This document shows, one piece after another, positions 18,706-28,686 of a stretch of DNA of 64,000 bases; positions within the stretch are counted from its first letter, which is position 1; the number at the start of each line of letters is the position of its first letter. The DNA is taken from contig JACKOB010000008.1 of the NCBI GenBank assembly GCA_024234575.1, positions 62,001 through 126,000 on the forward strand, given 5' to 3'. The notes below the pieces were generated by a model, which saw only the letters and a list, made by a program, of their open reading frames with translations, ran no database searches and was not told the DNA's origin. The stretch comes from Hahellaceae bacterium. Its GTDB lineage: Bacteria > Pseudomonadota > Gammaproteobacteria > Pseudomonadales > Oleiphilaceae. Both the position numbers and the translations under genes were made by a program.

Positions 18706-19671
18706 TTACCCTTGTGGCACAGCCGGCGACATTGGCGATAACTCCTTTACCTTCGTTGTCAGTTCTCGGTTAATCGGGTAGTCCTGCCCGTGCAGCGCAC
18801 CTTGCTGACAAATAAACCCGTTGATGAAGTCTATTTCTGTAAGTTTGCCCTGAGTAACATCCTGCAGCATCGATGAACGATTATATTGCGTTGCAGCGGC
18901 CACCAACCGCACGCTTTTCTTGCATTCTTCGGCAGAGATCGCCAGGCCTGCCCGTTGTGCCGCATCAGCAAGTTCGTTGCACAGTCCGTCAATGCGCGTG
19001 AGAAAAAAAGGATGGCGCAGAATGTTGCCATTAGTGCAATTGAGAATTGCCGTAAACGGGTTGATACCGCAGTTAACAATGAGTTTTCGCCACAGTGCCA
19101 TGACAATATTTTCGCTAATGGCATTGTCGAAACTGGCTTTATTCAGCAGTGCACTGAGCGCGAGCAAGTCCTGCTTAATGCTGTGGGGTGGGGGGCTGTG
19201 CAAAGCGCCGATTGTTGTATTTCCCGTGCCTGCATGGCGCACGCACGTTACAGCAGGTTGTGTACCCTGTATCTGTGGTCTATTGGCGCCCTCAGTCGTA
19301 GAAGCCACGAAAACTTTGCTGCTGGGGTGGTTGGTGGCGATCCTTTGCTGGTATCCCATGCCGTTACCTAAAAGCACGATACGCGAATTTTCGGAAAGTC
19401 TTGCGGATACAAGGTTGACGGCCTTTTCGGCGTCATAGCTTTTGGTACACACCAATAACCAGTCAATACCTGCTTGAGGGTTGTGCTCTGTGTCGAGAGA
19501 GTAGGTGCTAATGCTTCCGTCTGGGGATTCAATGCTAAATTGTGTTGCGATAGAGTCTCCATTTCTGGAAAGTATATGAACTCTTGCGAATGGTGACAGT
19601 CTGCCAGCGAATAATAGTCCGATAGAACCACCGCCGATAACATGGATAATGGAAGTGTTTGTTGGTGTCAT
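18706..19671 (-). CDS. panE: 2-dehydropantoate 2-reductase (ketopantoate reductase)
   Basis: NADPH-dependent reduction of ketopantoate to pantoate in pantothenate and CoA synthesis. The 321 residues begin with a Rossmann motif IHVIGGGSIGLLFAGRL. LVCTKSYDAEKAV, VLLGNGMGYQ and the catalytic region ALWRKLIVNCGINPFTAIL (Lys and Asn) are those of the PanE/ApbA family. PanE paralogues with other 2-oxoacid substrates exist, so the exact substrate is inferred. It lies downstream of valS but behind a strong hairpin, so is probably transcribed separately. Confidence 0.85.
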   Translation of the reverse strand: MTPTNTSIIHVIGGGSIGLLFAGRLSPFARVHILSRNGDSIATQFSIESPDGSISTYSLDTEHNPQAGIDWLLVCTKSYDAEKAVNLVSARLSENSRIVLLGNGMGYQQRIATNHPSSKVFVASTTEGANRPQIQGTQPAVTCVRHAGTGNTTIGALHSPPPHSIKQDLLALSALLNKASFDNAISENIVMALWRKLIVNCGINPFTAILNCTNGNILRHPFFLTRIDGLCNELADAAQRAGLAISAEECKKSVRLVAAATQYNRSSMLQDVTQGKLTEIDFINGFICQQGALHGQDYPINRELTTKVKELSPMSPAVPQG

Positions 19672-19731
19672 AAGGGAATTTGGCTGAGAGGACGGGCTGG
19701 TTTTGGCGCTTAATCGAATGAGTCCCTAATT

Positions 19732-19772
19732 GTTTGCGGCTGCCATAGGAGTTAAATATGGCAGCCGCAAAC
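19732..19772 (-). terminator. Strong hairpin downstream of valS
   Basis: A perfect 16-bp stem (19732-19747 with 19757-19772, arm GTTTGCGGCTGCCATA) with a 9-base loop, 15 bases beyond the valS stop. In the valS direction it is followed by AATTAGGG, not by a T run, so it may be a transcript-end stabiliser or a weak terminator. Confidence 0.55.
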
Positions 19773-19787
19773 TTAGCTTTCTCAGGG

Positions 19788-22616
19788 TTACATGTTACGT
19801 ATTTTTTCCAGCTGTACCGTCAGTACCTGATGTGATGCGTTAATATCCGCTAGTTTGGCCTGCTCCTTCTCGACAACATCGGCAGGGGCATTAGCAACGA
19901 ATTTTTCGTTACCAAGTTTGCCTTGTAGTCGCTGCAGTTCTTTTGTCGCCTTATCAATTTCTTTTTCAAGACGGGTGATTTCAGCGTCTTTATCAATTAG
20001 TCCTGCCATTGGCACCAGGATTTCCATATCACCGACTAACTGAGTTGCCGACATGGGTGCTTCTTCGCTACCAAGAACCGTAATTTGTTCAAGCTTCGCG
20101 AGTTTTTTCAGGTAGGTGTCATTCTCGCTCAGGCGTCTGAGGTCTTCACTTGAACCATTTTTGAAAAAGACAGGGATCGGTTTAGCGGGTGATATATCCA
20201 TTTCGCCTCGGATATTTCGCACGGCCAGGATAACACCCTTCAGCCACTCGATATCACCGTTGGCAATGTCGTCGATTTTGCTTTCGTCAGCCGTGGGATA
20301 GGGCTGTGTCATAATTGTGTCGCCAGATTTACCTGCAAAAACACGTATGCGTTGCCAGATTTCTTCCGTAATGAAAGGCATGATTGGATGTGATAAACGC
20401 AGGATAGCTTCCAGGACGCGAACCAATGTTCGGCGTGTTGCTCGCTGTTTTGCATCCGATGCGCTTTCGTCCCAGAGTACCGGTTTGGATAGTTCGAGAT
20501 ACCAATCGCAGTACTCATTCCAGACAAACTCGTAAATCGCTTGGGCGACGAGGTCGAAGCGATATTCCTGCATGTGTTTGGCCACCAGTGCTTCCGTTTG
20601 TTGCAGGCGCGAAATAATCCAGCGCTCGGCGAGACCGAAGTCCAGGTCACCACCATTTTGGCCGCAGTCTTTGTCTTCAGCGTTCATCAGCACATAGCGG
20701 GCGGCATTCCAGATTTTGTTACAAAAGTTTCTGTAGCCTTCAACACGGCCCATATCAAACTTAATATCACGCCCGGTAGATGCCAGCGAGCAGAAGGTAA
20801 AGCGCAAGGCGTCGGTGCCATAGGAGGCGATGCCTTCAGGAAACTCTTTTTCGGTCTGCTTGCCTATCTTCGCCGCCATTTGAGGCTGCATCATACCGGT
20901 GGTTCTTTTGTTCAGCAGTGTTGGTAAGTCGATACCATCGATAATATCCAGCGGATCAAGTACATTACCTTTGGATTTCGACATTTTCTGGCCCTGTGAG
21001 TCGCGCACGAGACCATGAACATAGACGGTTTTGAAAGGCACTTGCGGAGTGCCATCTTCATCTTTCACGAAGTGCATCGTCATCATGATCATTCTGGCAA
21101 CCCAGAAAAAGATGATGTCAAAGCCGGTGACCAGAACATCGGTCGGATGAAACGTCTTTAGCTCGGGTGTTTGCTCAGGCCACCCCAGCGTTGAAAATGT
21201 CCAAAGCGCAGACGAAAACCAGGTGTCGAGTACATCTTCATCCTGGTAAATTTTATGGTCGGCGGCGATATTATATTTCTCACGCACTTCCGCTTCATCG
21301 CGGCCAACGTAGATGTTACCGCTGTTATCGTACCAGGCAGGGATTCTGTGTCCCCACCACAACTGGCGTGATATACACCAGTCCTGAATGTCACGCATCC
21401 AGGAAAAATACATGTTCTCGTACTGCTTGGGTACAAACTCGATGCGACCGTCTTCAACGGCTTTGATCGCCTCTGCGGCCAGCGGGGCGGTTTTCACATA
21501 CCACTGATCTGTCAGCCAGGGCTCAACCACCACTCCCGAGCGATCACCCCGTGGAACCTTAAGCGTGTGCGGGTCAATTTTTTCGAGCAGGCCGAGTGCG
21601 TCAATGGCTGCCACCACCTTTTTGCGTGCTTCGAATCGCTCCAGCCCTGCATATTCTGCCGGTGCTTTTTCGCCATGCAGGGTTTCATAGCTTTTAAAGG
21701 TAAGGACGGTAAATTCGCTGAGGACGTTCGCGTCCCGATCAAAAATATTAATGATCGGTAAATCGTGGCGTTTTCCTATTTCATAGTCATTAAAATCATG
21801 GGCCGGGGTAATTTTTACGCAACCTGAACCAAACTCACGGTCAACATAGTCGTCGCCGATAATAGGTATTAAACGGTTGGTCAGCGGCAGGCGAATTTGT
21901 TTGCCAATCAGGTGTCGGTAGCGCTCATCTTCTGGGTGCACCGCAACGGCGGTATCGCCCAGCATGGTTTCTGGTCGCGTGGTGGCAACTACCAAATGCC
22001 CCGAATTGTCTTCCAGCGGATAACGGAAGTGCCACATTGAGCCGCTTTCTTCTTCAGAGATAACTTCCAGATCAGAGATAGCTGTATGTAACTTGGGGTC
22101 CCAGTTCACCAGGCGCTTGCCGCGGTAAATCAAGCCGTCATCGTAAAGCCGAACGAAAACCTCCTGCACTGCATTTGACAGACCAGGGTCCATCGTAAAG
22201 CGCTCGCGGCTCCAGTCAACGGAGGAGCCAAGTCGGCGAATCTGACGGGTAATGGTGCCACCGGACTCTTCTTTCCATTCCCAGACTTTGTCTAGAAACT
22301 TATCGCGGCCGAGATCATGCCGGGTAACATTCTCTGCCGCCAGCTTGCGCTCTACTACCATTTGCGTGGCAATACCTGCATGGTCGGTACCTGGCTGCCA
22401 TAGCGTATTGCGGCCTTGCATTCGGTGATAACGAACCATTGTATCCATGATCGTATTGTTGAAGCCGTGCCCCATGTGCAGGCTTCCCGTAACATTTGGT
22501 GGCGGGATCATGATGCAATAAGAATCACCAGTACCTGAAGGCTTAAAGTAACCTTTTTCTTCCCAAGTATTGTACCAATTCTGTTCGATGTCGCTGGGCT
22601 GATAAGTTTTTTCCAT
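19788..22616 (-). CDS. valS: Valyl-tRNA synthetase
   Basis: Class Ia aminoacyl-tRNA synthetase, 942 residues, normal for bacterial ValRS. The HIGH-type motif is [15 protein letters not shown] at about 38-52 and the KMSKS loop [10 protein letters not shown] lies near 560. The editing (CP1) domain with its [13 protein letters not shown] segment, the anticodon-binding domain and the C-terminal coiled-coil arm (after about 880, [20 protein letters not shown]) are all present. It is preceded on the same strand by an unknown gene and holC, the usual holC-valS order. Confidence 0.98.
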   Translation of the reverse strand: MEKTYQPSDIEQNWYNTWEEKGYFKPSGTGDSYCIMIPPPNVTGSLHMGHGFNNTIMDTMVRYHRMQGRNTLWQPGTDHAGIATQMVVERKLAAENVTRHDLGRDKFLDKVWEWKEESGGTITRQIRRLGSSVDWSRERFTMDPGLSNAVQEVFVRLYDDGLIYRGKRLVNWDPKLHTAISDLEVISEEESGSMWHFRYPLEDNSGHLVVATTRPETMLGDTAVAVHPEDERYRHLIGKQIRLPLTNRLIPIIGDDYVDREFGSGCVKITPAHDFNDYEIGKRHDLPIINIFDRDANVLSEFTVLTFKSYETLHGEKAPAEYAGLERFEARKKVVAAIDALGLLEKIDPHTLKVPRGDRSGVVVEPWLTDQWYVKTAPLAAEAIKAVEDGRIEFVPKQYENMYFSWMRDIQDWCISRQLWWGHRIPAWYDNSGNIYVGRDEAEVREKYNIAADHKIYQDEDVLDTWFSSALWTFSTLGWPEQTPELKTFHPTDVLVTGFDIIFFWVARMIMMTMHFVKDEDGTPQVPFKTVYVHGLVRDSQGQKMSKSKGNVLDPLDIIDGIDLPTLLNKRTTGMMQPQMAAKIGKQTEKEFPEGIASYGTDALRFTFCSLASTGRDIKFDMGRVEGYRNFCNKIWNAARYVLMNAEDKDCGQNGGDLDFGLAERWIISRLQQTEALVAKHMQEYRFDLVAQAIYEFVWNEYCDWYLELSKPVLWDESASDAKQRATRRTLVRVLEAILRLSHPIMPFITEEIWQRIRVFAGKSGDTIMTQPYPTADESKIDDIANGDIEWLKGVILAVRNIRGEMDISPAKPIPVFFKNGSSEDLRRLSENDTYLKKLAKLEQITVLGSEEAPMSATQLVGDMEILVPMAGLIDKDAEITRLEKEIDKATKELQRLQGKLGNEKFVANAPADVVEKEQAKLADINASHQVLTVQLEKIRNM

Positions 22617-22860
22617 AATAAACTAAGACAATTAATCGCTGATTTATGGGGATTAATCCAAGGCAAGATTGGTCTTGCCGGATCGATGAATTTTTTATGC
22701 CCTGAATGACGGTGGATTATCATTTCGTTTGGCAAGCAGACTGAGCGGCATTATACATGCTCGGTCATGAAAATGCGCTTTTTTACCTGGTGTTAGAGAT
22801 CGCGCCTGCATGTCTAAAAAGAGTTTAAGTGGGGCAATAGCAAGTGCGCAACTTTCTTGC

Positions 22861-23355
22861 TTAGTCTTTGCTGCCACTTTCGTTGCTACCTAACAGTTTG
22901 GTTTTTACGCGTCTAAAAACTTCCATTTCTATTTCTGCCGCGTACTCCGCCATGACAGCCTGGGTCATGGTTTGCACCAGTTGTCGAATACTCTCCGTCT
23001 TTATTTCTGCAATTTCCTCCGACTGTTTCTTTGGCTGCGGGGAGAGTGAGGTTGCTTTTAGCGAGTTGGACAGCTTTTTCCCGGCGCGTTCCTTTTCATT
23101 AAAGTAGTGATCAAATTCTGCCAGTTGCTGTTGGAATTGTACTCGTTCGGCGGCAAGCTTTTCTAATGTGTCATAGGGCAAAAAGGGGTTGCTGCGATTG
23201 TCGGATGGATACTTCACTCCCGCAGTGTTGCTGGTAGAGTTTGACAAGGCCGACTTTTGTGGGTCGCTATCGCATCGCTCTTGGAGAATCGGAATATCAA
23301 ATCCGTGCTCATCAGTTTTTTGATTCTTATCGGTCGGTGAATTAATTGTTTTCAT
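22861..23355 (-). CDS. Conserved-position hypothetical protein between holC and valS
   Basis: A 164-residue soluble protein that I do not recognise. The N-terminal half is polar and probably disordered (Asn, Ser, Asp, Lys rich) with a short FDIPILQERCD motif around residues 19-29. A coiled-coil-like stretch lies at about 66-92 (KLAAERVQFQQQLAEFDHYF) and a helical, acidic-amphipathic segment at about 118-155. A small unknown gene occupies the same holC-valS slot in Pseudomonas, so a role connected with the chi subunit is possible but unproven. It is 74 bases downstream of holC. Confidence 0.6.
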   Translation of the reverse strand: MKTINSPTDKNQKTDEHGFDIPILQERCDSDPQKSALSNSTSNTAGVKYPSDNRSNPFLPYDTLEKLAAERVQFQQQLAEFDHYFNEKERAGKKLSNSLKATSLSPQPKKQSEEIAEIKTESIRQLVQTMTQAVMAEYAAEIEMEVFRRVKTKLLGSNESGSKD

Positions 23356-23429
23356 TTACCATCCTAGTTTTCAAATCCGTTACATCATTCAGCTGGTACG
23401 TATATTATATCTATGAAAATGTTAGGTAA

Positions 23430-23885
23430 TTAATCTGTTTTGCCTTTGGTAAAGTCATGTACTTCTATCGCTATTTTTTCGCTGGCTAACTGCTTGTAAT
23501 ACTGGCGAAGGCGGCTAAGGGATTCTGGGGAATTCAGTGCGATTTCAATTTTTCGATCCACGCGGATAGATGCGGGTGGCGGTGTGTCCGTTAAGTTAAT
23601 GCAAATATCTGCCGGGGCATCGGGCGCTACTTGCGGATAAAAAATGCTCACTGGTGGTGGCTGCGTAATATTGCTGCTTTCATCGCTGATCAGCTCATGT
23701 GGCACAAAGCTGTCCGGTCGAAAAGTCCACAGTAAACTATCAATATGGTCTGCCGCATCGCGTGATGGCATATTCAGGATAACACGTAGATTCTGGTGGA
23801 TGGCTTTTTCAGCGAGTTTGCAGGCGAAGAGGTAGCGTTCATGCTCATGTTTCTTGTTCAGTATATAAAAGGTCGCTTGCGTCAT
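23430..23885 (-). CDS. holC: DNA polymerase III chi subunit HolC
   Basis: Clamp-loader accessory subunit that links the DnaX complex to single-stranded-DNA binding protein. At 151 residues it has the family length. It begins with the characteristic ATFYILNK segment, followed by FACKLAEKAIHQNLRVIL and the region LLWTFRPDSFVPHELI, where chi proteins have their conserved LW-F-SF-PH pattern. It lies downstream of pepA and upstream of valS on the minus strand, the conserved pepA-holC-valS order. Confidence 0.92.
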   Translation of the reverse strand: MTQATFYILNKKHEHERYLFACKLAEKAIHQNLRVILNMPSRDAADHIDSLLWTFRPDSFVPHELISDESSNITQPPPVSIFYPQVAPDAPADICINLTDTPPPASIRVDRKIEIALNSPESLSRLRQYYKQLASEKIAIEVHDFTKGKTD

Positions 23886-23919
23886 CGAGTTGAGCGAATT
23901 CCTGTTGACTGTTAGTGAG

Positions 23920-23940
23920 GCCCCGGAAACCTTCCGGGGC
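23920..23940 (-). terminator. GC-rich hairpin between pepA and holC
   Basis: GCCCCGGAA-N3-TTCCGGGGC, a perfect 9-bp stem with a 3-base loop, 15 bases past the pepA stop. No T run follows in either direction, so it may attenuate read-through into holC or protect the pepA transcript end rather than terminate fully. Confidence 0.45.
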
Positions 23941-23955
23941 TTGTAAGGTTGCTGA

Positions 23956-25446
23956 TTAGCGTTTGTTTAACAGGTACTCAAGCAGCAAGGGGACTGGACG
24001 ACCAGTGGCTCCCTTTGCCTTACCCGATACCCAGGCGGTGCCTGCGATATCAAGGTGCGCCCATGGGTACTTTTTGGTAAACCGTGAAAGGAAACACGCG
24101 GCCGTTACACTGCCTGCAGGTCGACCACCGATATTTTGCATGTCGGCAAAGTTGCTGTCTAACTGGCTTTGGTATTCATCCCAAAGTGGCAGTCGCCAAG
24201 CGCGATCTAGTGTGTGCTCTCCGGCAACCAGGATTTCATCCGCTAAAGACTCGTTGTTAGTTAACAGCCCTGTTGCATGATGCCCCAGCGCAATGATGCA
24301 GGCGCCGGTAAGCGTGGCAATATCCACTACTGATGCGGGGTTGAATTTCTCAACATAGGTCAATGCATCACAAAGAACGAGTCTGCCTTCCGCGTCGGTG
24401 TTTAAAATTTCAACCGTCTGCCCCGACATGGTGGTGACGATATCACCAGGGCGAGTGGCCGCACTTCCCGGCATATTTTCGGCGCTGGTGATAACACCAA
24501 TGATGTTGAGCTCCGGCTGGATTTGTGCGATTGCCTTCATGGCACCCAGCACGCTGGCAGCGCCGCACATGTCGTATTTCATTTCATCCATGGCTTCGCC
24601 AGGCTTTAAGCTGATGCCGCCAGTATCAAAGGTAATGCCTTTGCCGACCAGCACATGTGGCTTACTCGATGCTTTAGTGCCTTTGTATTCCATGATGATC
24701 AGCTTGGCAGGCTCGGCGCTGCCTGCACTCACAGCGAGCAATGCACCCATACCGAGGGACTTCATTTCTTTCTCTTCGATGATCGTTGTCTTGATATGGT
24801 CATAGGTTTTAGCCAGCGCCTTGGCTTCTTTGGCTAAGTAGGTGGGGGTGCACACATTTCCTGGTATATTTCCAAGGTCTTTGGTATAGCTAACTCCTTC
24901 GGCAACAGCCTGGCCGATGGATAGTGCTGTATCCAAACTGTCAGCGCTTGTGGCAGTGAGAATGGTAATGCTCTTAAGCTTGGGGGCTGTTTTGCCCTCT
25001 GTGCTGGCCTTGCTTTTGAACTGATTAAAGGTGTAGCTGTTATCAGAGACGGTTTCTACCAGACACTTCACCAGCCACTGAGAATCGCGATCGGCAACAG
25101 CAAATTCATCCAGGTATACTGCTATTTTTGCAGCGGTAGTCGTTTTAAGTGTATTCGTGAATGCCTGAACACATTTACGAAATGTTGCGGCAGAAATTTC
25201 GGCGTCATCGCCCGTGCCAACAAGCAGTACACGCTTGATTTTATCGTTACCGGTTACTGGCAGAAGTAGGCAGCTACCCGCTGCGGTTGGGTGATCAGCT
25301 TGTGCAATGGACTTCTGTAAAACTCCATCAAGGCTTTGGTCGAGCGCTTTGATCGGTTCAGAAAGTTTGCCTTTACTGTTCACCGCGATAACGAGGCAAT
25401 CTGTTTTCAGCGTGTCAAATTTGGCTTTGCCAATCTTGTAATCCAT
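23956..25446 (-). CDS. pepA: Leucyl aminopeptidase PepA
   Basis: M17 dinuclear metallo-aminopeptidase, 496 residues, cytosolic; in E. coli also a DNA-binding accessory factor. The metal and catalytic residues lie in [17 protein letters not shown] (Lys, Asp), the [13 protein letters not shown] stretch and the family signature [14 protein letters not shown] (Asp, Glu, Arg) around residue 345. ATG at 25446 is the start. It heads the pepA-holC-valS gene string and is divergent from lptF-lptG, as in most gammaproteobacteria. Confidence 0.97.
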   Translation of the reverse strand: MDYKIGKAKFDTLKTDCLVIAVNSKGKLSEPIKALDQSLDGVLQKSIAQADHPTAAGSCLLLPVTGNDKIKRVLLVGTGDDAEISAATFRKCVQAFTNTLKTTTAAKIAVYLDEFAVADRDSQWLVKCLVETVSDNSYTFNQFKSKASTEGKTAPKLKSITILTATSADSLDTALSIGQAVAEGVSYTKDLGNIPGNVCTPTYLAKEAKALAKTYDHIKTTIIEEKEMKSLGMGALLAVSAGSAEPAKLIIMEYKGTKASSKPHVLVGKGITFDTGGISLKPGEAMDEMKYDMCGAASVLGAMKAIAQIQPELNIIGVITSAENMPGSAATRPGDIVTTMSGQTVEILNTDAEGRLVLCDALTYVEKFNPASVVDIATLTGACIIALGHHATGLLTNNESLADEILVAGEHTLDRAWRLPLWDEYQSQLDSNFADMQNIGGRPAGSVTAACFLSRFTKKYPWAHLDIAGTAWVSGKAKGATGRPVPLLLEYLLNKR

Positions 25447-25797
25447 TAAATTCCCCTGGCGTCGAAGTGTGATTTGTTTTTCGGTTAAGGCAAAAAGCGA
25501 CTGAGAACTTGCCTTCTGTTTTCTGAATGTTGCGCTCGGTTTCGTCGTTGAGAGTTTCTGGGTATATTTGCTATCTCATAGATAACTTGGCAGTCACTGC
25601 TTTTCGATTTAACCATTTGTTAAGTTATTCTAGTTGGTCTCTGCGCAAGAGTTCAACGTCTGATGAAGTAATGACTGCAATTAGACTTTTTCCCTTTGTC
25701 CCGCTCATGTAAACTCTACCGATTGTGTCGTATTGGGTGGTGTTGTTTCTCACGTCATTGTGATCATCGTTATAACTGATAATAAAGAGAAGATCCG
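25447..25797. other. Divergent intergenic region between pepA and lptF
   Basis: 351 bases that must carry promoters for pepA and for lptFG. TATAACT and GATAAT boxes lie close to lptF (about 25770-25785), but I could not place a -35 with good spacing. A 61-codon frame inside (25527-25712) has no protein-like features. Confidence 0.4.
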
Positions 25798-26895
25798 TTG
25801 CGAATTATTTTTTTCTATTTAGCCAGGCAGACGTTGGTCAGCATGCTGGCGGTGTCTGGCGTTTTGCTACTTATTTTTATGAGTGGCCGCTTCATTAAGT
25901 ATCTTAGTCAGGCCGCGTCTGGTGGTATTTCTGCAGACGTACTTTTTTCAATCATGGGTTATCGTCTGCCTGGTTTTCTCGAGTTAATTTTACCGCTGGG
26001 GCTATTTATAGGCATTCTGCTTGCTTACGGGCGTATGTATCTCGAAAGTGAGATGACGATATTACATGCCTGTGGCATGAGTCAGGGGAAGCTAACTCTA
26101 TTAACGATGGGGCCGGCGCTACTGGTGGCAGGTATTGTAGGCTCAATGAGCCTGTGGGTTTCCCCTTGGGGAATGCAAAAAGTGGAAGATATTTTTACAC
26201 AGCAATCGAAGCTAACCGAATTCGAAATGCTGGCGGAGGGGCGATTTCAAAAGTTGCGTTCAGGTCAGCGAGTGACCTATGCCGAGTCTCTAAGTGATGA
26301 TAAGAAAATACTCAATAACATATTTATCTCGGAAACGACGAAAAACGGACAAGAACAAGCCGTGCTGATTGCTCGTTCGGGGCGAATGAAATTTGAAGAA
26401 AAGTCCGGTGCCCGGTATCTCATGCTGGAGAAAGGAGCCCGCTTTCAGGGGGTGCCCGGCAGCTTAAATTATCGTGTCATTGAGTTTGATGAGTACGGAA
26501 TCAAAATAGACGATTTGGCTGCACAACGAATTAAAACCATAGAAGAAGCCGTGCCGACAGCGCAGTTATGGCAAAGTGACAACCTGAAAGATAAAGCGCT
26601 TATGCAGTGGCGCATATCCCTGCCCATTCTCGTGCCCATTGTAACGTTGTTGGCGGTGGCGCTCAGTAAAGTCAATCCAAGGCAGGGAAGGTTTTTTCAG
26701 TTGCTGCCGGCGATGCTGATCTATGTAACCTACCTTGGATTGCTGATTGGTGCGCGCAAGTGGGTTGAGGGGGCGAAAATTCCCGATTGGCTGGGATTGT
26801 GGTGGGTGCATCTGCTTTTCCTGACGGTGTCTTTATATATGTTGTTTGGTCGCGCCTATATGTACCAGCGGAGGATTGCGCGTGCGCAAAATTGA
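25798..26895 (+). CDS. lptF: LPS export ABC transporter permease LptF
   Basis: Inner-membrane permease of the LptB2FGC complex that extracts LPS and passes it towards LptA and LptD. The 365 residues show the family layout of three N-terminal helices, a periplasmic beta-jellyroll region (about 125-260) and three C-terminal helices. The segments SGRFIKYLSQAASG, PLGLFIGILLAYGRMYLESEM and ILHACGMSQ match LptF closely. TTG at 25798 is the start; the protein would lose its first helix with later starts. It overlaps lptG by 14 bases. Confidence 0.95.
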   Translation: MRIIFFYLARQTLVSMLAVSGVLLLIFMSGRFIKYLSQAASGGISADVLFSIMGYRLPGFLELILPLGLFIGILLAYGRMYLESEMTILHACGMSQGKLTLLTMGPALLVAGIVGSMSLWVSPWGMQKVEDIFTQQSKLTEFEMLAEGRFQKLRSGQRVTYAESLSDDKKILNNIFISETTKNGQEQAVLIARSGRMKFEEKSGARYLMLEKGARFQGVPGSLNYRVIEFDEYGIKIDDLAAQRIKTIEEAVPTAQLWQSDNLKDKALMQWRISLPILVPIVTLLAVALSKVNPRQGRFFQLLPAMLIYVTYLGLLIGARKWVEGAKIPDWLGLWWVHLLFLTVSLYMLFGRAYMYQRRIARAQN

Positions 26896-27943
26896 CCGTT
26901 ATATTGTAAGGACCGTTGCAGCCTCAATCATGATGGTGCTTGTTGTAGTGCTATCACTTGATCTGATATTTGGATTTATCGGCGAAATTGAAGAGCTGCG
27001 TGCCGACTATCAAATGATAGAGGCGCTGATGTACGTAATCGTCACTCTGCCTCGTCGTATCTACGATTATTTACCCCTTGGTGCTTTTATTGGCAGTCTT
27101 ATCGGCTTGGGTGTTCTGGCAAACAACAGTGAGCTGGTGGTTATTCGGGCTGCTGGCGTGTCAGTAAGGCGGATAGTCTGGGCGGCAATGAAGCCGGCTA
27201 TCGTTGTCGTGATTATCGGTTTATTGCTAGGTGAATATGTCGCCCCCTTTACCGAGCGTATAGCGCAAAGCCAAAAAGCTGTTGCCATGGGGGGAGAGGA
27301 TCGGGTAGCAACCTCACGAGGTGTTTGGCACCGAGAGAATAATGTCTTTATGCACTTTAATGCCGTGCAGCCAGGTGGTGTACTGCATGGTATCACCCTT
27401 TATTCGTTTACCCCTAATAACTGGCTCGAGACCATAACCTATGCTGCACGTGGCCTCTATCAGGGAGATTTCTGGCTGTTGGAAGATGTTGAGGTAACTA
27501 CCCTCACTGATAACCGATCGATAAAGTCTTCAGAGAAAACCAGGCAGTGGCAGACAGGGTTATCCCCTGATCTGCTGGGCGTCCTCACCGTAAAATCTGA
27601 TAACTTATCGATTTCCGGATTGTATACATATGTCCAGTATCTTGAACAGCAGGGGCTAAACTCAAGTAACTACGCCATGTCTTTTTGGAAAAAAGTACTG
27701 AGGCCATTGACGACAGCATCGTTGGTGCTGGTTGCCATCTCGTTTGTTTTCGGCCCGTTACGCGCTGTTACTATGGGCTTCCGTGTTTTTACCGGTATCA
27801 TCGTTGGGCTGGTCTTCAAATTTATGCAAGATCTGCTGGGGCCGTCCAGTCTGGTCTTTGGGTTTGATCCGGTTTTCGCGACACTTATTCCCATCGGCGT
27901 TTGTGCGCTTGCCGGTGCCTTACTGTTGAGGCGGGCTGCTTAG
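26882..27943 (+). CDS. lptG: LPS export ABC transporter permease LptG
   Basis: Partner permease of LptF. With GTG at 26882 it has 353 residues and begins with the typical KIDRYIVRTV; a start at 26846 would add 12 residues that are not LptG-like. It shows three N-terminal helices, a periplasmic domain and three C-terminal helices; LPLGAFIGSLIGLGVLANNSEL and VVIRAAGVSVRRIVW are the conserved coupling-helix region. The GTG lies inside the last codons of lptF, so translation is coupled. Confidence 0.95.
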   Translation: MRKIDRYIVRTVAASIMMVLVVVLSLDLIFGFIGEIEELRADYQMIEALMYVIVTLPRRIYDYLPLGAFIGSLIGLGVLANNSELVVIRAAGVSVRRIVWAAMKPAIVVVIIGLLLGEYVAPFTERIAQSQKAVAMGGEDRVATSRGVWHRENNVFMHFNAVQPGGVLHGITLYSFTPNNWLETITYAARGLYQGDFWLLEDVEVTTLTDNRSIKSSEKTRQWQTGLSPDLLGVLTVKSDNLSISGLYTYVQYLEQQGLNSSNYAMSFWKKVLRPLTTASLVLVAISFVFGPLRAVTMGFRVFTGIIVGLVFKFMQDLLGPSSLVFGFDPVFATLIPIGVCALAGALLLRRAA

Positions 27944-27968
27944 AAAGGCGTTACTCCGCCTTTCTTTT
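27943..27968 (+). terminator. Terminator of lptFG, overlapping the end of the RDD gene
   Basis: GAAAGGCG-TTACTC-CGCCTTTC followed by TTTT. An 8-bp stem directly at the lptG stop; the loop contains the stop codon of the convergent RDD gene, so it may serve both directions. Confidence 0.75.
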
Positions 27969-28511
27969 GGGGATTCTGACCACTTCTGTCATCGAAAAAA
28001 TGTCATGCCAGGATCGCTTTTTCTTGTCGATAAGCACCCACAGATAACTGGTTGTACCAGCCGCAATCAGTAGTATGGCAATAATGCTTGGTCCATTTGA
28101 TGGCAATAAGATAAAGCCATAAACTAGGGAAAAAAAACAGCCGGCGGCCATCATAAAACGCAACAATGCCTGTGACCAACTGATCGAAGTTCCAGATGGG
28201 CTTTGTACTCTAATATGCCAGACTTGCATGCCCAGGGTTTGGCCACTTCTTGTCCAAAAATAGGCGAAGAACACATAGAGAACAATAAATAAAATTGACG
28301 AGAGCAAGGGGTCAGTATCCATTTTACCGCTTTCAGTTAGCTCTCTAAGTTTATCAGCGCCAATTATTCCAGCTTGCGTCGCTTTGTAGATGCCGGTTGT
28401 CATCATCATAAGCGCGATCACAATAAGGCTGTCGTACAGCATGGCCGTTAACCGCCGAATGAGGGGGGCCGGGCTGGTGTCAGTTGCGGGCTCGGGAAAC
28501 TGTTTTAGCAT
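27951..28511 (-). CDS. RDD family membrane protein
   Basis: A 186-residue integral membrane protein of the RDD family. It has a cytosolic N terminus, helix 1 around residues 25-45 (following LIRRLTAMLYDSLIV, the RDD core), helix 2 at about 76-95, the family GQTLGMQVWHIRVQ segment near 104-117, and helices at about 128-165. Some RDD proteins act in Na+ or Li+ tolerance or transport, but most are uncharacterised. I chose ATG at 28511, preceded by AGAGAGAGA; a start at 28559 would extend the protein by 16 unlikely residues. Confidence 0.82.
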   Translation of the reverse strand: MLKQFPEPATDTSPAPLIRRLTAMLYDSLIVIALMMMTTGIYKATQAGIIGADKLRELTESGKMDTDPLLSSILFIVLYVFFAYFWTRSGQTLGMQVWHIRVQSPSGTSISWSQALLRFMMAAGCFFSLVYGFILLPSNGPSIIAILLIAAGTTSYLWVLIDKKKRSWHDIFSMTEVVRIPKRKAE

Positions 28512-28630
28512 GGTTCTCTCTCTCTGTTCGAAACGGCGGCGACTATACCATACATCCATTGCATAAGGAGCCTCTCGTCATCTCGTGCCGGTTAGATCTG
28601 AGGCCCGCTTGTTTAATCTGCATTTCCTGC

Positions 28631-28657
28631 TAAAGATTACTTATCGTCCGCCGATAA
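28631..28657 (+). promoter_or_regulatory. Near-consensus sigma-28 (FliA) promoter of the DUF5610 gene
   Basis: TAAAGATT-N11-GCCGATAA, 15 of 16 positions identical to the FliA consensus TAAAGTTT-N11-GCCGATAA, with exact spacing. It ends 30 bases before the ATG of the DUF5610 gene, an ideal position for a promoter. It is the best sigma-28 site I found in the window. Confidence 0.82.
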
Positions 28658-28686
28658 GCAAATAAGACGAGAAACAGGAGAGTGTC

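Noticed and set aside
25527..25712. 61-codon frame between pepA and lptF
   Set aside because: No ribosome binding site and no protein-like pattern; the region must hold divergent promoters.
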